Of a stretch of 64,000 nucleotides of DNA, positions 17,766 through 26,904 are shown in pieces. Position 1 is the stretch's first letter, and every line of letters begins with the position of its first letter. The notes below the pieces were generated by a model, which ran no database searches, was not told the origin of the DNA, and worked only from the letters and a program-made list of their open reading frames with translations. Source of the stretch: Bacteroides sp. OF04-15BH (GTDB lineage Bacteria > Bacteroidota > Bacteroidia > Bacteroidales > Bacteroidaceae); contig NZ_QUEM01000004.1 in the NCBI RefSeq assembly GCF_003477995.1, positions 1 through 64,000 of the forward strand, given 5' to 3'. The position numbers were made by a program, and so were the translations under genes.

Positions 17766-19805
17766 TCACTTCTTACGCAGCACCATAGCTGTTCGCGCCG
17801 GCAGATACAGCTTCAGCCATCCCTTGCCATCGCGCGCCAGAAGGTCATCGTGCAAAGTGAAATGTTCTATACGATCGTCGTTCAGACCGTGTCCGCCAAA
17901 CTCCGGTGCATCCGTATTCAGCACGACCTCATACGAACCTTCCGGCATCATGAAGCCATAGTCGGAATATGAGCGGTTGTAGCTGAAGTTGAACACAAAG
18001 AGCAAATCCTTGCGGCTGTATGCCAGCACCTGGTCGCCGTCGTTGTGCCATACCTCTACCACCGGTGTCTTTTCAAATCCGGCCTTCTTGCGGATCAGAT
18101 GAATCATTTCTTTATCAAAATCTCCCAGATATTTAAAGCACAATGTGTTATCATCTACCAGATGCCACTGGCGACGGGCGTATTTATAGCTCCATCCGTT
18201 ACCTTCGCGCGGGAAGTCAATCCATTCCGGATGTCCGAACTCATTTCCCATAAAGTTCAGATAACCGCCGTTGATTGTGGATGCGGTGAGCAGACGGATC
18301 ATCTTGTGCAGGGCAATACCACGCTCGGCCTGATAATTCTCGTCGCCAATCTTGAAGTGCCAGTACATGTCTGCATCCACCAGACGGAAGATGATGGTCT
18401 TGTCGCCCACCAGAGCCTGGTCGTGACTCTCGCAATAAGAAATGGTCTTTTCATCCTTGCGGCGGTTAGTCACCTCCCAGAACATGCTGCTCGGTTTCCA
18501 GTTCTCGTCGGCATATTCCTTGATCAGCTTGATCCAGTAATCCGGAATATTCATGGCCATACGGTAGTCGAATCCGATACCGCCGTCCTTGAATGTAGAA
18601 GCCAGTCCCGGCATTCCGGAAACTTCCTCAGCAATGGTGATGGCCTTCGGCTTGACTTCGTGAATCAACAGGTTGGCCAGTGTCAGATAACAGATTGCCT
18701 GATCATCCTGCGCACCATTATAATAATCACCATAGTTGGTATAAGCCTCGCCCAGACCGTGGTTGTAATAAAGCATGGAAGTAACGCCGTCGAAGCGGAA
18801 ACCGTCGAACTGGAATTCCTCCAGCCAATACTTACAGTTAGACAACAGGAAGTGTACCACCTCATTGCGTCCGTAGTCAAAGCAGAGGCTGTCCCATGCC
18901 GGATGCTCGCGACGGTCGCCCTGACAGAAGTACTGGCAAGGATCGCCGGCAAAATTGGCCAGACCCTCCATTTCGTTCTTCACAGCGTGAGAGTGAACCA
19001 GGTCCATAATCACGGCAATACCCTTGGCGTGGGCGGCATCAATCAGCTCCTTCAGCTCTTCGGGAGTACCGAAACGGCTGGACGGAGCGAAGAAGCTAGA
19101 CACATGATAACCGAAGCTGCCGTAATACGGATGCTCCTGAATGGCCATAATCTGAATACAGTTATAACCGTCGGCCACGATACGCGGCAACACATTGTCC
19201 TTGAATTCCTTATAAGTACCCACCTTCTCTGCATCCTGAGCCATACCTACATGGCACTCGTAAATGAGCAGCGGGGCGCTTGACTTGATCTTGAAATTGC
19301 GTTTCTTGAATACGTATGGATTCTCGGGATCCCATACCTGAGCAGAAAAAATGTGGCTTTCCTCATCCTGCACCACGCGCTTGGCCCATGCCGGAATACG
19401 CTCACCACAACCGCCTTCCCAGTAAACCTTCAGCTTATAGAACTGACCGTGTTTCAGGGCAGACTTGCGCAGCTTCACTTCCCAAACACCGGCGTCGTTG
19501 ATTTTCTTGAGCTCGTATTGGGGAAGCTCTTCCCACTTGCTAAAATCACCAACCAGGAACATGGAAGTGGCATTGGGAGCCCACTCGCGGAACACCCATC
19601 CCTTATCGGTCTTCTGCAGGCCGAAATACAGATATCCGGTTGCAAAATCAGAAAGGGTCTGTGCCCCGTTTCCTGTCAATTCATTCATTCTGCGCACAGC
19701 ATATTCATGCCGGTCATTGATGATCTGCTCGTAAGGTTCGAGCCAGGGGTCGTTCTTGACCATTTTCAATCTGGCGCAATTGGGTCGTTTTGTTTTTTCT
19801 GCCAT
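17766..19805 (-). CDS. glgB: 1,4-alpha-glucan branching enzyme (GH13)
   Basis: Forms alpha-1,6 branches in glycogen; 679 aa. A CBM48-like N-terminal domain (FREWAPNATSMFLVGDFSKW, about residues 70-110) is followed by the GH13 barrel. The catalytic residues are recognisable: the nucleophile Asp in DGFRFDGVTSM, the acid Glu in TIAEEVSG and the third Asp in SHDQALVGDKT. The compact, eukaryote-like form without the long N-terminal extension is usual for Bacteroides. It lies between an exported MORN protein and a membrane protein on the same strand; no other glycogen gene is in the window. Confidence 0.95.
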   Translation of the reverse strand: MAEKTKRPNCARLKMVKNDPWLEPYEQIINDRHEYAVRRMNELTGNGAQTLSDFATGYLYFGLQKTDKGWVFREWAPNATSMFLVGDFSKWEELPQYELKKINDAGVWEVKLRKSALKHGQFYKLKVYWEGGCGERIPAWAKRVVQDEESHIFSAQVWDPENPYVFKKRNFKIKSSAPLLIYECHVGMAQDAEKVGTYKEFKDNVLPRIVADGYNCIQIMAIQEHPYYGSFGYHVSSFFAPSSRFGTPEELKELIDAAHAKGIAVIMDLVHSHAVKNEMEGLANFAGDPCQYFCQGDRREHPAWDSLCFDYGRNEVVHFLLSNCKYWLEEFQFDGFRFDGVTSMLYYNHGLGEAYTNYGDYYNGAQDDQAICYLTLANLLIHEVKPKAITIAEEVSGMPGLASTFKDGGIGFDYRMAMNIPDYWIKLIKEYADENWKPSSMFWEVTNRRKDEKTISYCESHDQALVGDKTIIFRLVDADMYWHFKIGDENYQAERGIALHKMIRLLTASTINGGYLNFMGNEFGHPEWIDFPREGNGWSYKYARRQWHLVDDNTLCFKYLGDFDKEMIHLIRKKAGFEKTPVVEVWHNDGDQVLAYSRKDLLFVFNFSYNRSYSDYGFMMPEGSYEVVLNTDAPEFGGHGLNDDRIEHFTLHDDLLARDGKGWLKLYLPARTAMVLRKK

Positions 19806-19847
19806 AAGAATAAGATTTTATAAGGCCTTTTAAAGGTCGTTTTTAGA

Positions 19848-20960
19848 TTAGTTTTTCTTTACTCCGCGAGCGTATGTTCCTTTCTCCAGAATGTTTCCAT
19901 TCTTGTCTTTCAGCACATACTCTCCGTCTTTTTCGTTATTCAGGAATCCTCCTTCATATCGTTTTCCGTCAGCGTCCACCAGGATTCCGGGACCGTTTTT
20001 CTCACCTTTCCGGAAGGTACCCTTGAACTTGGTTCCGTCGGCCAGTCGCAGAATGCCCTGTCCGTCCATCTGACCGTTTTTCCATTCGCCGTCATACACA
20101 TCGCCGTTGCTCCAGGTGTAAACACCTTTGCCGTCGCGGCGGTTTGCCTTCCAGGTTCCCACGTAAGACGCACCGGTGGCCCAGGTAAAGGTGCCGGTTC
20201 CGTCCTGCTCTCCTGCCTTGAAATGTCCCACATACTTGTTGCCGTTGGCAAAAGTGAACACTCCTTCGCCGGTTCTTTCTCCCTGCACATAGTCGCCTTC
20301 GTACACGTCGCCGTTGTGGAATTTGTAGGTTCCCTTGCCATGCTGCACATCGTCTACCCACTCACCGCTGTACACGTCACCGTCTGAGTAATAGAAGGTT
20401 CCCTTACCGTTTCTCTGGTTGTTTTTCCAGGCACCTTCGTAGCGCGAACCGTCATTCCAGTCGAACACACCCTTACCCTCTTTCCGGTCGTTCAGCCACT
20501 GGCCCTTGTAGAATGCGCCGTTGGCAAAGGTATAGGTGCCCTGCCCTTCGCGCATATCTCCGCGCCAGTTGCCCACATAAACGTCACCGTTATAATAGTA
20601 CATGGTTCCCTGTCCCTGCTGATAGTCACGGAACCAGAGACCGTCATATTTGTTGTTGTTCACAAAATAATAGATTCCCTTGCCGTGCTGCTGATCCTGA
20701 AACCACTGTCCTTCGTACTTCTCACCATCGGAAAAGGTATAAACGCCAAAGCCCTGACGCTTTCCCTTGACATATTCTCCCTGATAAGTGTCTCCGTTCT
20801 GATATTTTGTGATTCCTTTACCATAGGGCTTTCCCTTGAAAAGCTCTCCCTGATATTCACCACCATCCTTGAAGGTGTAGTTACCTATAGTTATTTTCTG
20901 AGCTCCTGCATCCAGAACAAAAGCAAGGGCAATGCCGGTAAGATAATATTTAAAGTTCAT
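19848..20960 (-). CDS. Exported MORN-repeat protein
   Basis: 370 aa with a cleavable signal peptide (MNFKYYLTGIALAFVLDAGAQ). About fourteen nearly perfect 23-residue MORN repeats of the form GDxYxGEWxxxxxxGKGxYxxxN follow, covering residues 33-355. Such repeats make an extended beta meander used for protein or membrane binding; no enzymatic domain is fused. The repeats are also visible in the DNA as a 69-bp periodicity. It is the first gene of a likely operon with glgB (42 nt downstream). Its role is unknown, and the placement beside glycogen branching enzyme may be incidental. Confidence 0.9.
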   Translation of the reverse strand: MNFKYYLTGIALAFVLDAGAQKITIGNYTFKDGGEYQGELFKGKPYGKGITKYQNGDTYQGEYVKGKRQGFGVYTFSDGEKYEGQWFQDQQHGKGIYYFVNNNKYDGLWFRDYQQGQGTMYYYNGDVYVGNWRGDMREGQGTYTFANGAFYKGQWLNDRKEGKGVFDWNDGSRYEGAWKNNQRNGKGTFYYSDGDVYSGEWVDDVQHGKGTYKFHNGDVYEGDYVQGERTGEGVFTFANGNKYVGHFKAGEQDGTGTFTWATGASYVGTWKANRRDGKGVYTWSNGDVYDGEWKNGQMDGQGILRLADGTKFKGTFRKGEKNGPGILVDADGKRYEGGFLNNEKDGEYVLKDKNGNILEKGTYARGVKKN

Positions 20961-20988
20961 TTATATCCAATATTATACAATTATATAT

Positions 20989-21020
20989 CAAAAATAAGCA
21001 TAATACCTTAAACGAACAAG
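20989..21020 (-). promoter_or_regulatory. Promoter of the MORN protein gene
   Basis: Minus-strand -33 CTTG (21017-21020), 20 nt, then -7 TATTTTTG (20989-20996). The expected start is near 20982, leaving a leader of about 22 nt before the ATG. Confidence 0.68.
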
Positions 21021-21345
21021 ATTTTTACAAACATTTAATGCTTTAACGTTACTTTAGATTAAAAATCACACCAAAACGGACCGTTATGACAACCGAAAAC
21101 CGGCGGTTTTGCATACAAAATGTCCGCATCGGCCCCACCTCTTTTCCCCGAAGATAAAACGGAGGACACGGTTGGTCCGGAACGGTGCACCACCGACACG
21201 TTCGGTCATCCGCAAGCAGACCGATGCAACCGCTTCAAAAAATCATTCCAATGAACCGGGAAAATCATTTTGATGTTTTGCACAATTCATCAGCATCTTT
21301 TTTCAGGAGCACTTTTTCAGGACAAAACCGCTGGCGGAAGGATAA
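21021..21345. other. Intergenic region without recognised gene
   Basis: Only a short hairpin AAAACC/GGTTTT (21096-21110) stands out. Frames that cross the region are antisense continuations of neighbouring genes. No tRNA, regulatory RNA family or repeat was recognised. Confidence 0.4.
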
Positions 21346-21350
21346 AACAC

Positions 21351-21392
21351 ACGCGCCGCAACAGCCCTTTGACAAAGGCTGCCGCGGCGCGT
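21351..21392 (-). terminator. Terminator of the glyoxalase gene and its operon
   Basis: Outer arms ACGCGCCGC and GCGGCGCGT (21351-21359, 21384-21392), with a nested CAGCC(C)TTTG/CAAAGGCTG stem, make one long hairpin. On the minus strand a TTTT follows four bases after it. Confidence 0.8.
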
Positions 21393-21419
21393 GATATGTT
21401 TCCTATATTTCGGTCTGCA

Positions 21420-21797
21420 TTATTTTGCCGGAAGGATTTCAATCCAATAGTCGTCGGGATCGTTGATAAAGTACAGTCCCATCTCGTGGTTCTCAAAACA
21501 GATGCATCCCATCTCGCGATGGTAGGCACGCACCTGGTCATAATCTCCTTCTACACGCAGGCACAGGTGGGTTTCGTTCTCTCCCAACTCGTATGCCTGA
21601 GGATGGTCCTTGAGCCAGGTCAGTTCCAGAAAGAAAGTCTTGGCCTCGTCGCACAGATAAACCAGCACGAACGAACCGTCGGCGGCTTCCTTACGATGAT
21701 GCTCCTTCAGGCCAAGTGCCTGATTGTAAAAGGCAATACTTCTTTCCAAATCAGTTACATTTACGTTCAAATGATCAAATCTAGACTTGATTTCCAT
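21420..21797 (-). CDS. Glyoxalase/VOC-superfamily protein
   Basis: 125 aa single-unit vicinal-oxygen-chelate protein with two beta-alpha-beta-beta-beta modules. Potential metal ligands are visible: His9 (FDHLNVNV), Glu in FFLELTW, His in ETHLCLRV and Glu in YWIEILPA. This is the glyoxalase I pattern, so lactoylglutathione lyase activity is possible, but Bacteroidetes use several VOC functions. It lies 15 nt after the metallo-beta-lactamase-fold gene, at the end of the operon. Confidence 0.85.
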   Translation of the reverse strand: MEIKSRFDHLNVNVTDLERSIAFYNQALGLKEHHRKEAADGSFVLVYLCDEAKTFFLELTWLKDHPQAYELGENETHLCLRVEGDYDQVRAYHREMGCICFENHEMGLYFINDPDDYWIEILPAK

Positions 21798-21812
21798 AAT
21801 TTTTCTTATCTT

Positions 21813-22541
21813 TTATTTTTCCAAAATAACAGAGTCACATTCATGGGCGGCGCACCAGAAGGAAGCGCCGTATTTCCGGGCCACCGGTCCGAAAGCCAGC
21901 GGATCTTCAGGACGACCGGAAGTGAAATGAATCGGCACGAACCAACGCACCGGCACCGCCGAAACAAACTGTTCGGCTCCGCGCATGTAATCGTGCCCCA
22001 AACGGGAGTCTACCGGAAAGCAAAGCACATCCAACTCCTTGATTTCCTGAGTAATCAAAGTCAGTTCATCCTGATATTCCTGTTCGCTTTGCCGGATCTC
22101 CTCCTCGGTGGATTCCTCATTCCAATGCCAGTTGTTCAAATCGCCGGCATGAAACAGTTTCCATCCCTCGGTCTGTATATAAAAGGAGATGCCCACATCG
22201 GTAGAGCCATACGCCTTGACTGTCAGGTTCTCGTCCTGAAAAACTTCTCCTTTCTTCAGGAAATGCACCTGTGCCTCCCTACCTCGCAAAGCCGGAGCCA
22301 CGTCGGCAGAGAAAACATAATGCACCTCATCTTCCTGCTGCCAGTTCAGGACGACCGGATCAAAATGATCGGCGTGAACATGAGAAACCAGCACGTATAC
22401 CGGCTTTCCACAGCCCAGCAACCGGCGCACCTGCGACTGCAAAACGGCAGTCACGGCCTCCGGCTGATAGTAATCCACAATGAGGATGCAATGCTCCAGC
22501 TCAAAAGCCATGCCGCTATGATACAGATAAACCACTTTCAT
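21813..22541 (-). CDS. Metallo-beta-lactamase-fold hydrolase
   Basis: 242 aa from the ATG at 22541 (MKVVYLYHSGMAFELEH). A longer upstream reading would overlap the acyl-CoA synthetase by 59 nt and lacks family similarity. The zinc motif HxHxDH is LVSHVHADHFDPV (about residue 60). Further ligands are LFHAGDLNNWHW (His/Asp) and PIHFTSG near the end. The pattern is UlaG-like. The substrate is unknown. It follows the synthetase by 19 nt and precedes the VOC protein by 15 nt. Confidence 0.85.
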   Translation of the reverse strand: MKVVYLYHSGMAFELEHCILIVDYYQPEAVTAVLQSQVRRLLGCGKPVYVLVSHVHADHFDPVVLNWQQEDEVHYVFSADVAPALRGREAQVHFLKKGEVFQDENLTVKAYGSTDVGISFYIQTEGWKLFHAGDLNNWHWNEESTEEEIRQSEQEYQDELTLITQEIKELDVLCFPVDSRLGHDYMRGAEQFVSAVPVRWFVPIHFTSGRPEDPLAFGPVARKYGASFWCAAHECDSVILEK

Positions 22542-22560
22542 CGTGATGTCTCCGCACGTT

Positions 22561-24225
22561 TTAGATTTCCACATCGGTATAAAGGAAACGCTTGATACTC
22601 TTTTTAGGAGTCTTTTCAAACTCTTCCTTGCAGATCTTGATTCCGGACAGCTGACTGTATCCCGGAATCATGGCATTCAGTTCCTGACGGTTCTGCTCCA
22701 TAATCTGCACCAGATCAGCCTCCTGAAGTCCCAACTTGGCGGCCTCGTCAAAATCCGGATACACCAGTCCGTAGAGCTTTTCATTACGCTGGATCACCAG
22801 ACTCTCGGCCACCAGAGTGAGGTTGTTCAACTTGTCTTCGATTTCCTCCGGATAGATATTCTGTCCGCTGGCACCCAACAGCATGTTCTTGCTGCGGCCC
22901 TTAATGAAGATGTTTCCTTCCTCGTCCATCAGACCCAAATCGCCGGTGTGATACCAGCCTTCAGCGTCTATCGTCTCGGCGGTGGCTTCTTCATTCTTAT
23001 AATAACCCAGCATCACATTGGTTCCGCGCACCAGAATCTCGCCCACCTCATGAGCGGGATCATGACTGTTGATGATGACTTCCAGACGCGGAGCTGCCTT
23101 GCCGCAAGAACCTTCCTTAAATTTCTTCCAGTCTTCATAGGCTATAATCGGCGCACACTCCGTAGCACCATAACCCACGGTATAATTGAAGCCGATGTCA
23201 TTCAGAAATGCTTCCACCTCGTGGTTCAGAGCCGCACCACCGATAATCACCTCGTAATAGTTGCCTCCCAAAGACTCGCGCATGGTTTCGCGGATACGGT
23301 CCTTGACTTTCTGTCCGATGACCGGCAGCTTCATCAGCATCTTCACACGCGAATTGATTTTAGGCCATACGGCCTTGCGCACAATCTTTTCGATAATCAG
23401 CGGCACAGCGATGACAATCACCGGCTTCACGTCGGCCAGAGCCGCCAGCAAGAGTTTCGGAGTCGGCATCTTGGTCAGGAAATAAACGTGAGCACCCTGA
23501 CAGAATTCGAAGATGAATTCAAAGGCCATGCCATACATGTGCGCCATAGGCAGCATGGAGAGCACTGTGGAACCGGCCTTGCAATGTCCGCCCAAAGCTC
23601 CCTGAGCAAAGGCGTAGTTCGACCACAGGGCGCGATACGGAATCATCACTCCCTTGGAATAGCTCGTGGTGCCCGAGGTGTAGTTGATTACTGCCAGCTC
23701 CTCCGGCTCGTCCAAATGATAGCTCACATGGTTGGGACGGAAAAATTTCGGGAACTTCTCTCCGAAAAGACGGTTCAGGTTCTCGCGGGCATAAACCACC
23801 TTGTCGGTGCGGCTCACGAAAAGAGAGTAATCAATGATGTTGATGACTCCCTCCACCTGCGGCATGGCTTCGGCATCCAGGTTCTTCCAGATCTGCTCGC
23901 CGACAAACAGCAGTTTGGCCTCGCTGTGATTCACGATGTTGTGAATCTGGTCGGCCTTGAATTCATGCAGAATAGGCACCGCTACGGCACCATAAGTCAG
24001 TGTAGCCAGAAAGGCGGCTCCCCAATGGGCAGAATTCTTGTCGCAAAGAGCAACTTTATCCCCCGGGCGCACACCGCTATATTCAAAGATGATATGTAGT
24101 TTCTCAATTACCCGCGCCACATCCTTATACTGCATGGTGGCACCCTGATAATCAGATAAAGCATCAAGGTTCCAATTATCCTTGATGCTTTTCTCTATAC
24201 ACGCGTTAAAACTCGGTATGTTCAT
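22561..24225 (-). CDS. Long-chain fatty acid-CoA ligase / AMP-dependent synthetase
   Basis: Activates a carboxylic acid via an acyl-adenylate to acyl-CoA; 554 aa. Motif A5/P-loop is VINYTSGTTSYSKGVMIPY. ATP-binding VGYGATECAPIIAY, the hinge region GWYHTGDLGLMDEEGNIFIKGR (in shorter pieces YHTGDLG and IKGRSK) and the C-terminal lysine region (EKTPKKSIKRFL) are present. The start chosen is MNIPSFNACIEKS at 24225, because a complete promoter lies at 24249-24280, downstream of the more distal ATG at 24291. The N-terminus then agrees with homologues that begin shortly before the adenylation core. Confidence 0.92.
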   Translation of the reverse strand: MNIPSFNACIEKSIKDNWNLDALSDYQGATMQYKDVARVIEKLHIIFEYSGVRPGDKVALCDKNSAHWGAAFLATLTYGAVAVPILHEFKADQIHNIVNHSEAKLLFVGEQIWKNLDAEAMPQVEGVINIIDYSLFVSRTDKVVYARENLNRLFGEKFPKFFRPNHVSYHLDEPEELAVINYTSGTTSYSKGVMIPYRALWSNYAFAQGALGGHCKAGSTVLSMLPMAHMYGMAFEFIFEFCQGAHVYFLTKMPTPKLLLAALADVKPVIVIAVPLIIEKIVRKAVWPKINSRVKMLMKLPVIGQKVKDRIRETMRESLGGNYYEVIIGGAALNHEVEAFLNDIGFNYTVGYGATECAPIIAYEDWKKFKEGSCGKAAPRLEVIINSHDPAHEVGEILVRGTNVMLGYYKNEEATAETIDAEGWYHTGDLGLMDEEGNIFIKGRSKNMLLGASGQNIYPEEIEDKLNNLTLVAESLVIQRNEKLYGLVYPDFDEAAKLGLQEADLVQIMEQNRQELNAMIPGYSQLSGIKICKEEFEKTPKKSIKRFLYTDVEI

Positions 24226-24248
24226 TGCACAAAAAAGATTGGTTTGCG

Positions 24249-24280
24249 CAAAAATAAGAGATTTAACTGGTTTCTCCAAA
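24249..24280 (-). promoter_or_regulatory. Internal promoter of the acyl-CoA ligase gene
   Basis: Minus-strand -33 TTTG (24277-24280), exactly 20 nt, then -7 TATTTTTG (24249-24256), a perfect consensus. The expected start near 24242 leaves a leader of about 16 nt and decides the ligase start codon at 24225. Confidence 0.78.
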
Positions 24281-24287
24281 AAAATTG

Positions 24288-24959
24288 TCAATAAACACGC
24301 ATTCCGAAAATCATTGATCCGATACGCACCATATTGCTACCCTCTTCAATAGCCAGCGGGTAGTCTTCGCTCATACCCCAGGAGCATACCGAAAAGGCTT
24401 CGCAACCGGAAAAGAACTCCTGTCTGGCCTTGTTGAAAAAGGCTGAGGCTCGGCGGAATTCTCCACGCACCACCGCCTCGTCGTCGGTATTGGTGGCAAT
24501 GCACATCACACCGCACAACTGCACAAACGGCAGTTCCTTCCATGCGCCGGATGCCAGATAATCCCAGCACTCGTCTTCGGTAAATCCGTACTTGTTCTCC
24601 TCACGGGCCACATGCAACTGCAACAGGCAGTTGATTTTCCGTCCGCACTTCTCTCCCTGCTTGTTGATCTCCTGAAGCAGCTTGACGGAATCCACGGAAT
24701 GAATCAGCGAAATATAAGGGGCAATATACTTTACTTTATTGGTCTGCAAATGACCGATAAAGTGCCACTGGATACCCTCCAGCTGAAGCTCTTCATGTTT
24801 GCGCTGCAACTCCTGAACCTGACTTTCTCCAAAAATACGCTGACCGGCCTCATAAGCCTCTCTGATGGCAGAAGCCGGATGGTATTTCGAAACCGCCACA
24901 AGCGATACATGCTCGGGCAGCTCGCTCTTTAATTTAATGATTTCCTGAGTAACAGACAT
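24288..24959 (-). CDS. yggS: YggS/PROSC-type PLP homeostasis protein
   Basis: 223 aa, single-domain alanine-racemase-like TIM barrel that binds pyridoxal phosphate and buffers its level in the cytosol. The PLP lysine lies in LVAVSKYHPAS (Lys24). Other family motifs are FGESQVQEL, WHFIGHLQTNKVKYI, HSVDS and the phosphate-binding SWGMSEDYPLAIEEGSNMVR near the C-terminus. It follows the DUF4494 gene by 18 nt and ends 62 nt before the ligase start. Confidence 0.94.
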   Translation of the reverse strand: MSVTQEIIKLKSELPEHVSLVAVSKYHPASAIREAYEAGQRIFGESQVQELQRKHEELQLEGIQWHFIGHLQTNKVKYIAPYISLIHSVDSVKLLQEINKQGEKCGRKINCLLQLHVAREENKYGFTEDECWDYLASGAWKELPFVQLCGVMCIATNTDDEAVVRGEFRRASAFFNKARQEFFSGCEAFSVCSWGMSEDYPLAIEEGSNMVRIGSMIFGMRVY

Positions 24960-24977
24960 GATTTCTGGCTTTTGAGA

Positions 24978-25457
24978 TTAAACATTGGCTGCGTCGGGGA
25001 ACTCGGGTTTCTCCACCTCGGCAGTCTTATAGTGGAACACGTCCATAATCGGAGTCTCCATCACAGAGGCGATTTCGTAGTCGGCCATCGTGCCTTCCAT
25101 TCCCTTGTCGAGACGCTTTACCGCATCGCGCAGGTCGGAAGCCTGAATCAGCATGTTCTGGGCGCTTTTCTTCTCCACACCGGTCTTCTCGTCCAAAGTG
25201 ATAAAAGCCACCTTGGCCTTAAACCACTTGTCTGCCTCTTCGTCATCGGTCTCGAAGAGTTCTGCATATTTGGCTCTCTTGATATCCGAAACCTGGTATT
25301 CTCCCGACATAAACGGTTCAATCTCCTCCAGGAAGCGTCTTTCTGCCTCAGTGAAGCTCAAGGCGTCTACCAAATAAGGCTCGGTGACTTTCTTCACCAT
25401 TCCGTTCTCCATAGTCTTCTCGTACTTCACCTTGCATTCAAACCATTCGTTCATCAT
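24978..25457 (-). CDS. DUF4494 family protein
   Basis: 159 aa cytosolic-looking protein. It begins MMNEWFECKVKYEKTMENG and contains a SFTEAERRFLEEI helix and mixed alpha/beta segments; there is no signal peptide or transmembrane segment. It fits the DUF4494 family known from Bacteroidetes, which has no established function. It is the first gene of a probable operon with yggS, a PLP protein, a frequent neighbour in this phylum from memory. Confidence 0.8.
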   Translation of the reverse strand: MMNEWFECKVKYEKTMENGMVKKVTEPYLVDALSFTEAERRFLEEIEPFMSGEYQVSDIKRAKYAELFETDDEEADKWFKAKVAFITLDEKTGVEKKSAQNMLIQASDLRDAVKRLDKGMEGTMADYEIASVMETPIMDVFHYKTAEVEKPEFPDAANV

Positions 25458-25520
25458 AACTTTTTATTTCCTTTTATATTTTAGTAAATCCTAATTAGTT
25501 GCCTTCAGTGAAAGCAACCG

Positions 25521-25528
25521 CAAACTTA
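25521..25528 (-). promoter_or_regulatory. -7 box before DUF4494
   Basis: TAAGTTTG on the minus strand matches TAnnTTTG; no clear -33 element was found. It lies about 64 nt before the start codon. Confidence 0.4.
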
Positions 25529-25599
25529 CACATTTATTTTCATTTATTATCGTGTTTTGCCCATTAAGATAAGAGAACGGCCAATTAAAAACCCTTTTA

Positions 25600-25631
25600 T
25601 TTGCCGAATTGAAGTCAATATCGTATATTTG
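25600..25631 (+). promoter_or_regulatory. Promoter of the aminotransferase gene
   Basis: -33 TTTG (25600-25603), 20 nt, -7 TATATTTG (25624-25631). The start is expected near 25638. It lies downstream of an in-frame ATG at 25609 and therefore supports the ATG at 25681. Confidence 0.78.
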
Positions 25632-25680
25632 CAAGTTGATAACAGGAAATCAATATTATTCTAAAATAAGTAAAGATAAT

Positions 25681-26883
25681 ATGCCAAAAATCTCAACGCG
25701 CGGCCAGGAAATGCCGGAATCGCCTATCAGAAAGCTTGCTCCCTTGGCACAGCAGGCTAAAGAACGCGGAATACATGTGTACCATCTAAATATCGGGCAA
25801 CCTGACCTGCCCACTCCCAAAGCGGCGCTGGATGCCATCCGCAACATAGATCGCACCGTATTGGAATACAGTCCCAGCCAGGGATATCTGAGTTACCGTA
25901 AAAAACTGGTCAAGTATTACGAGAAATACCGCATCAGTCTGACTCCCGACGACATCATCATCACTTCAGGTGGTTCGGAGGCCGTGCTCTTCGCCTTCAT
26001 GTCGTGTCTGAATCCCGGCGACGAAATCATCGTGCCCGAACCGGCTTATGCCAACTACATGGCTTTTGCCATTTCGGCAGGAGCGGTTATCCGCACCATC
26101 TCTACCACTATCGAGGAGGGATTCTCTCTGCCAAAGGTGGAGAAATTCGAGGAACTCATCAACGAGCGCACCCGCGCCATCCTGATCTGTAACCCGAACA
26201 ATCCGACCGGTTATCTGTATACACACCGCGAGATGAACCAGATTCGCGATCTGGTCAAGAAGTACGACCTGTACCTGTTCTCCGACGAGGTGTATCGTGA
26301 ATTCATCTACACCGGCTCTCCTTATATCTCGGCCTGCCATCTGGAAGGCATCGAGAAGAATGTGGTGCTCATCGACTCTGTTTCCAAGCGGTACAGCGAA
26401 TGCGGTATCCGTATCGGTGCTCTGATCACCAAGAATGCCGAAGTGCGCAAGGCGGTGATGAAGTTCTGTCAGGCCCGTTTGAGCCCTCCGCTCATCGGTC
26501 AGATTGCAGCCGAGGCTTCTTTGGACGAGCCGGAAGAATACAGCCGCGAGGTGTACGACGAGTATGTAGAGCGACGCAAATGCCTGATTGATGGACTGAA
26601 CCGCATTCCGGGAGTCTATTCTCCAATTCCGATGGGTGCCTTCTACACGGTAGCCAAACTGCCGGTTGATGATGCGGAAAAGTTCTGTGCCTGGTGTCTC
26701 ACGGAGTTCAACTATGAGGGAGAAACTGTCATGATGGCTCCGGCATCGGGTTTCTACACCACTCCGGGATCGGGAAAGAACGAGGTGCGTATCGCTTATG
26801 TATTGAAAAAGGAAGATCTGAACCGCGCCATTGTGGTGCTCCGGAAAGCTCTGGAGGCTTATCCGGGTCGGGTTTCTGAATAA
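25681..26883 (+). CDS. Class I/II PLP-dependent aminotransferase
   Basis: 400 aa fold-type I aminotransferase, AspC-like. The N-terminal arm includes SPIRKLAPLAQQAKERG and LNIGQPDLPTPK. The cofactor region has TSGGSEAVLFAF, the Asn/Tyr ligands are in CNPNNPTGYLY and FSDEVYREF, and the Schiff-base Lys is in DSVSKRYSECGIRIGAL. The substrate is uncertain: aspartate or a related amino acid. The start at MPKISTRGQ is fixed by the promoter at 25600-25631. It stands alone between that promoter and a strong terminator. Confidence 0.92.
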   Translation: MPKISTRGQEMPESPIRKLAPLAQQAKERGIHVYHLNIGQPDLPTPKAALDAIRNIDRTVLEYSPSQGYLSYRKKLVKYYEKYRISLTPDDIIITSGGSEAVLFAFMSCLNPGDEIIVPEPAYANYMAFAISAGAVIRTISTTIEEGFSLPKVEKFEELINERTRAILICNPNNPTGYLYTHREMNQIRDLVKKYDLYLFSDEVYREFIYTGSPYISACHLEGIEKNVVLIDSVSKRYSECGIRIGALITKNAEVRKAVMKFCQARLSPPLIGQIAAEASLDEPEEYSREVYDEYVERRKCLIDGLNRIPGVYSPIPMGAFYTVAKLPVDDAEKFCAWCLTEFNYEGETVMMAPASGFYTTPGSGKNEVRIAYVLKKEDLNRAIVVLRKALEAYPGRVSE

Positions 26884-26904
26884 TGTATGTCCCAACATAC
26901 TTCG

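Noticed and set aside
22542-22619. N-terminal extension of the metallo-beta-lactamase-fold protein
   Set aside because: It overlaps the end of the acyl-CoA ligase gene and shows no conserved residues; the ATG at 22541 fits the family.
21270-24099. Long open frames on the plus strand opposite the metallo-beta-lactamase-fold gene and the acyl-CoA ligase
   Set aside because: They are antisense to genes with clear family motifs, lack recognisable domains and are rich in His/Leu/Gln as expected for shadow frames.
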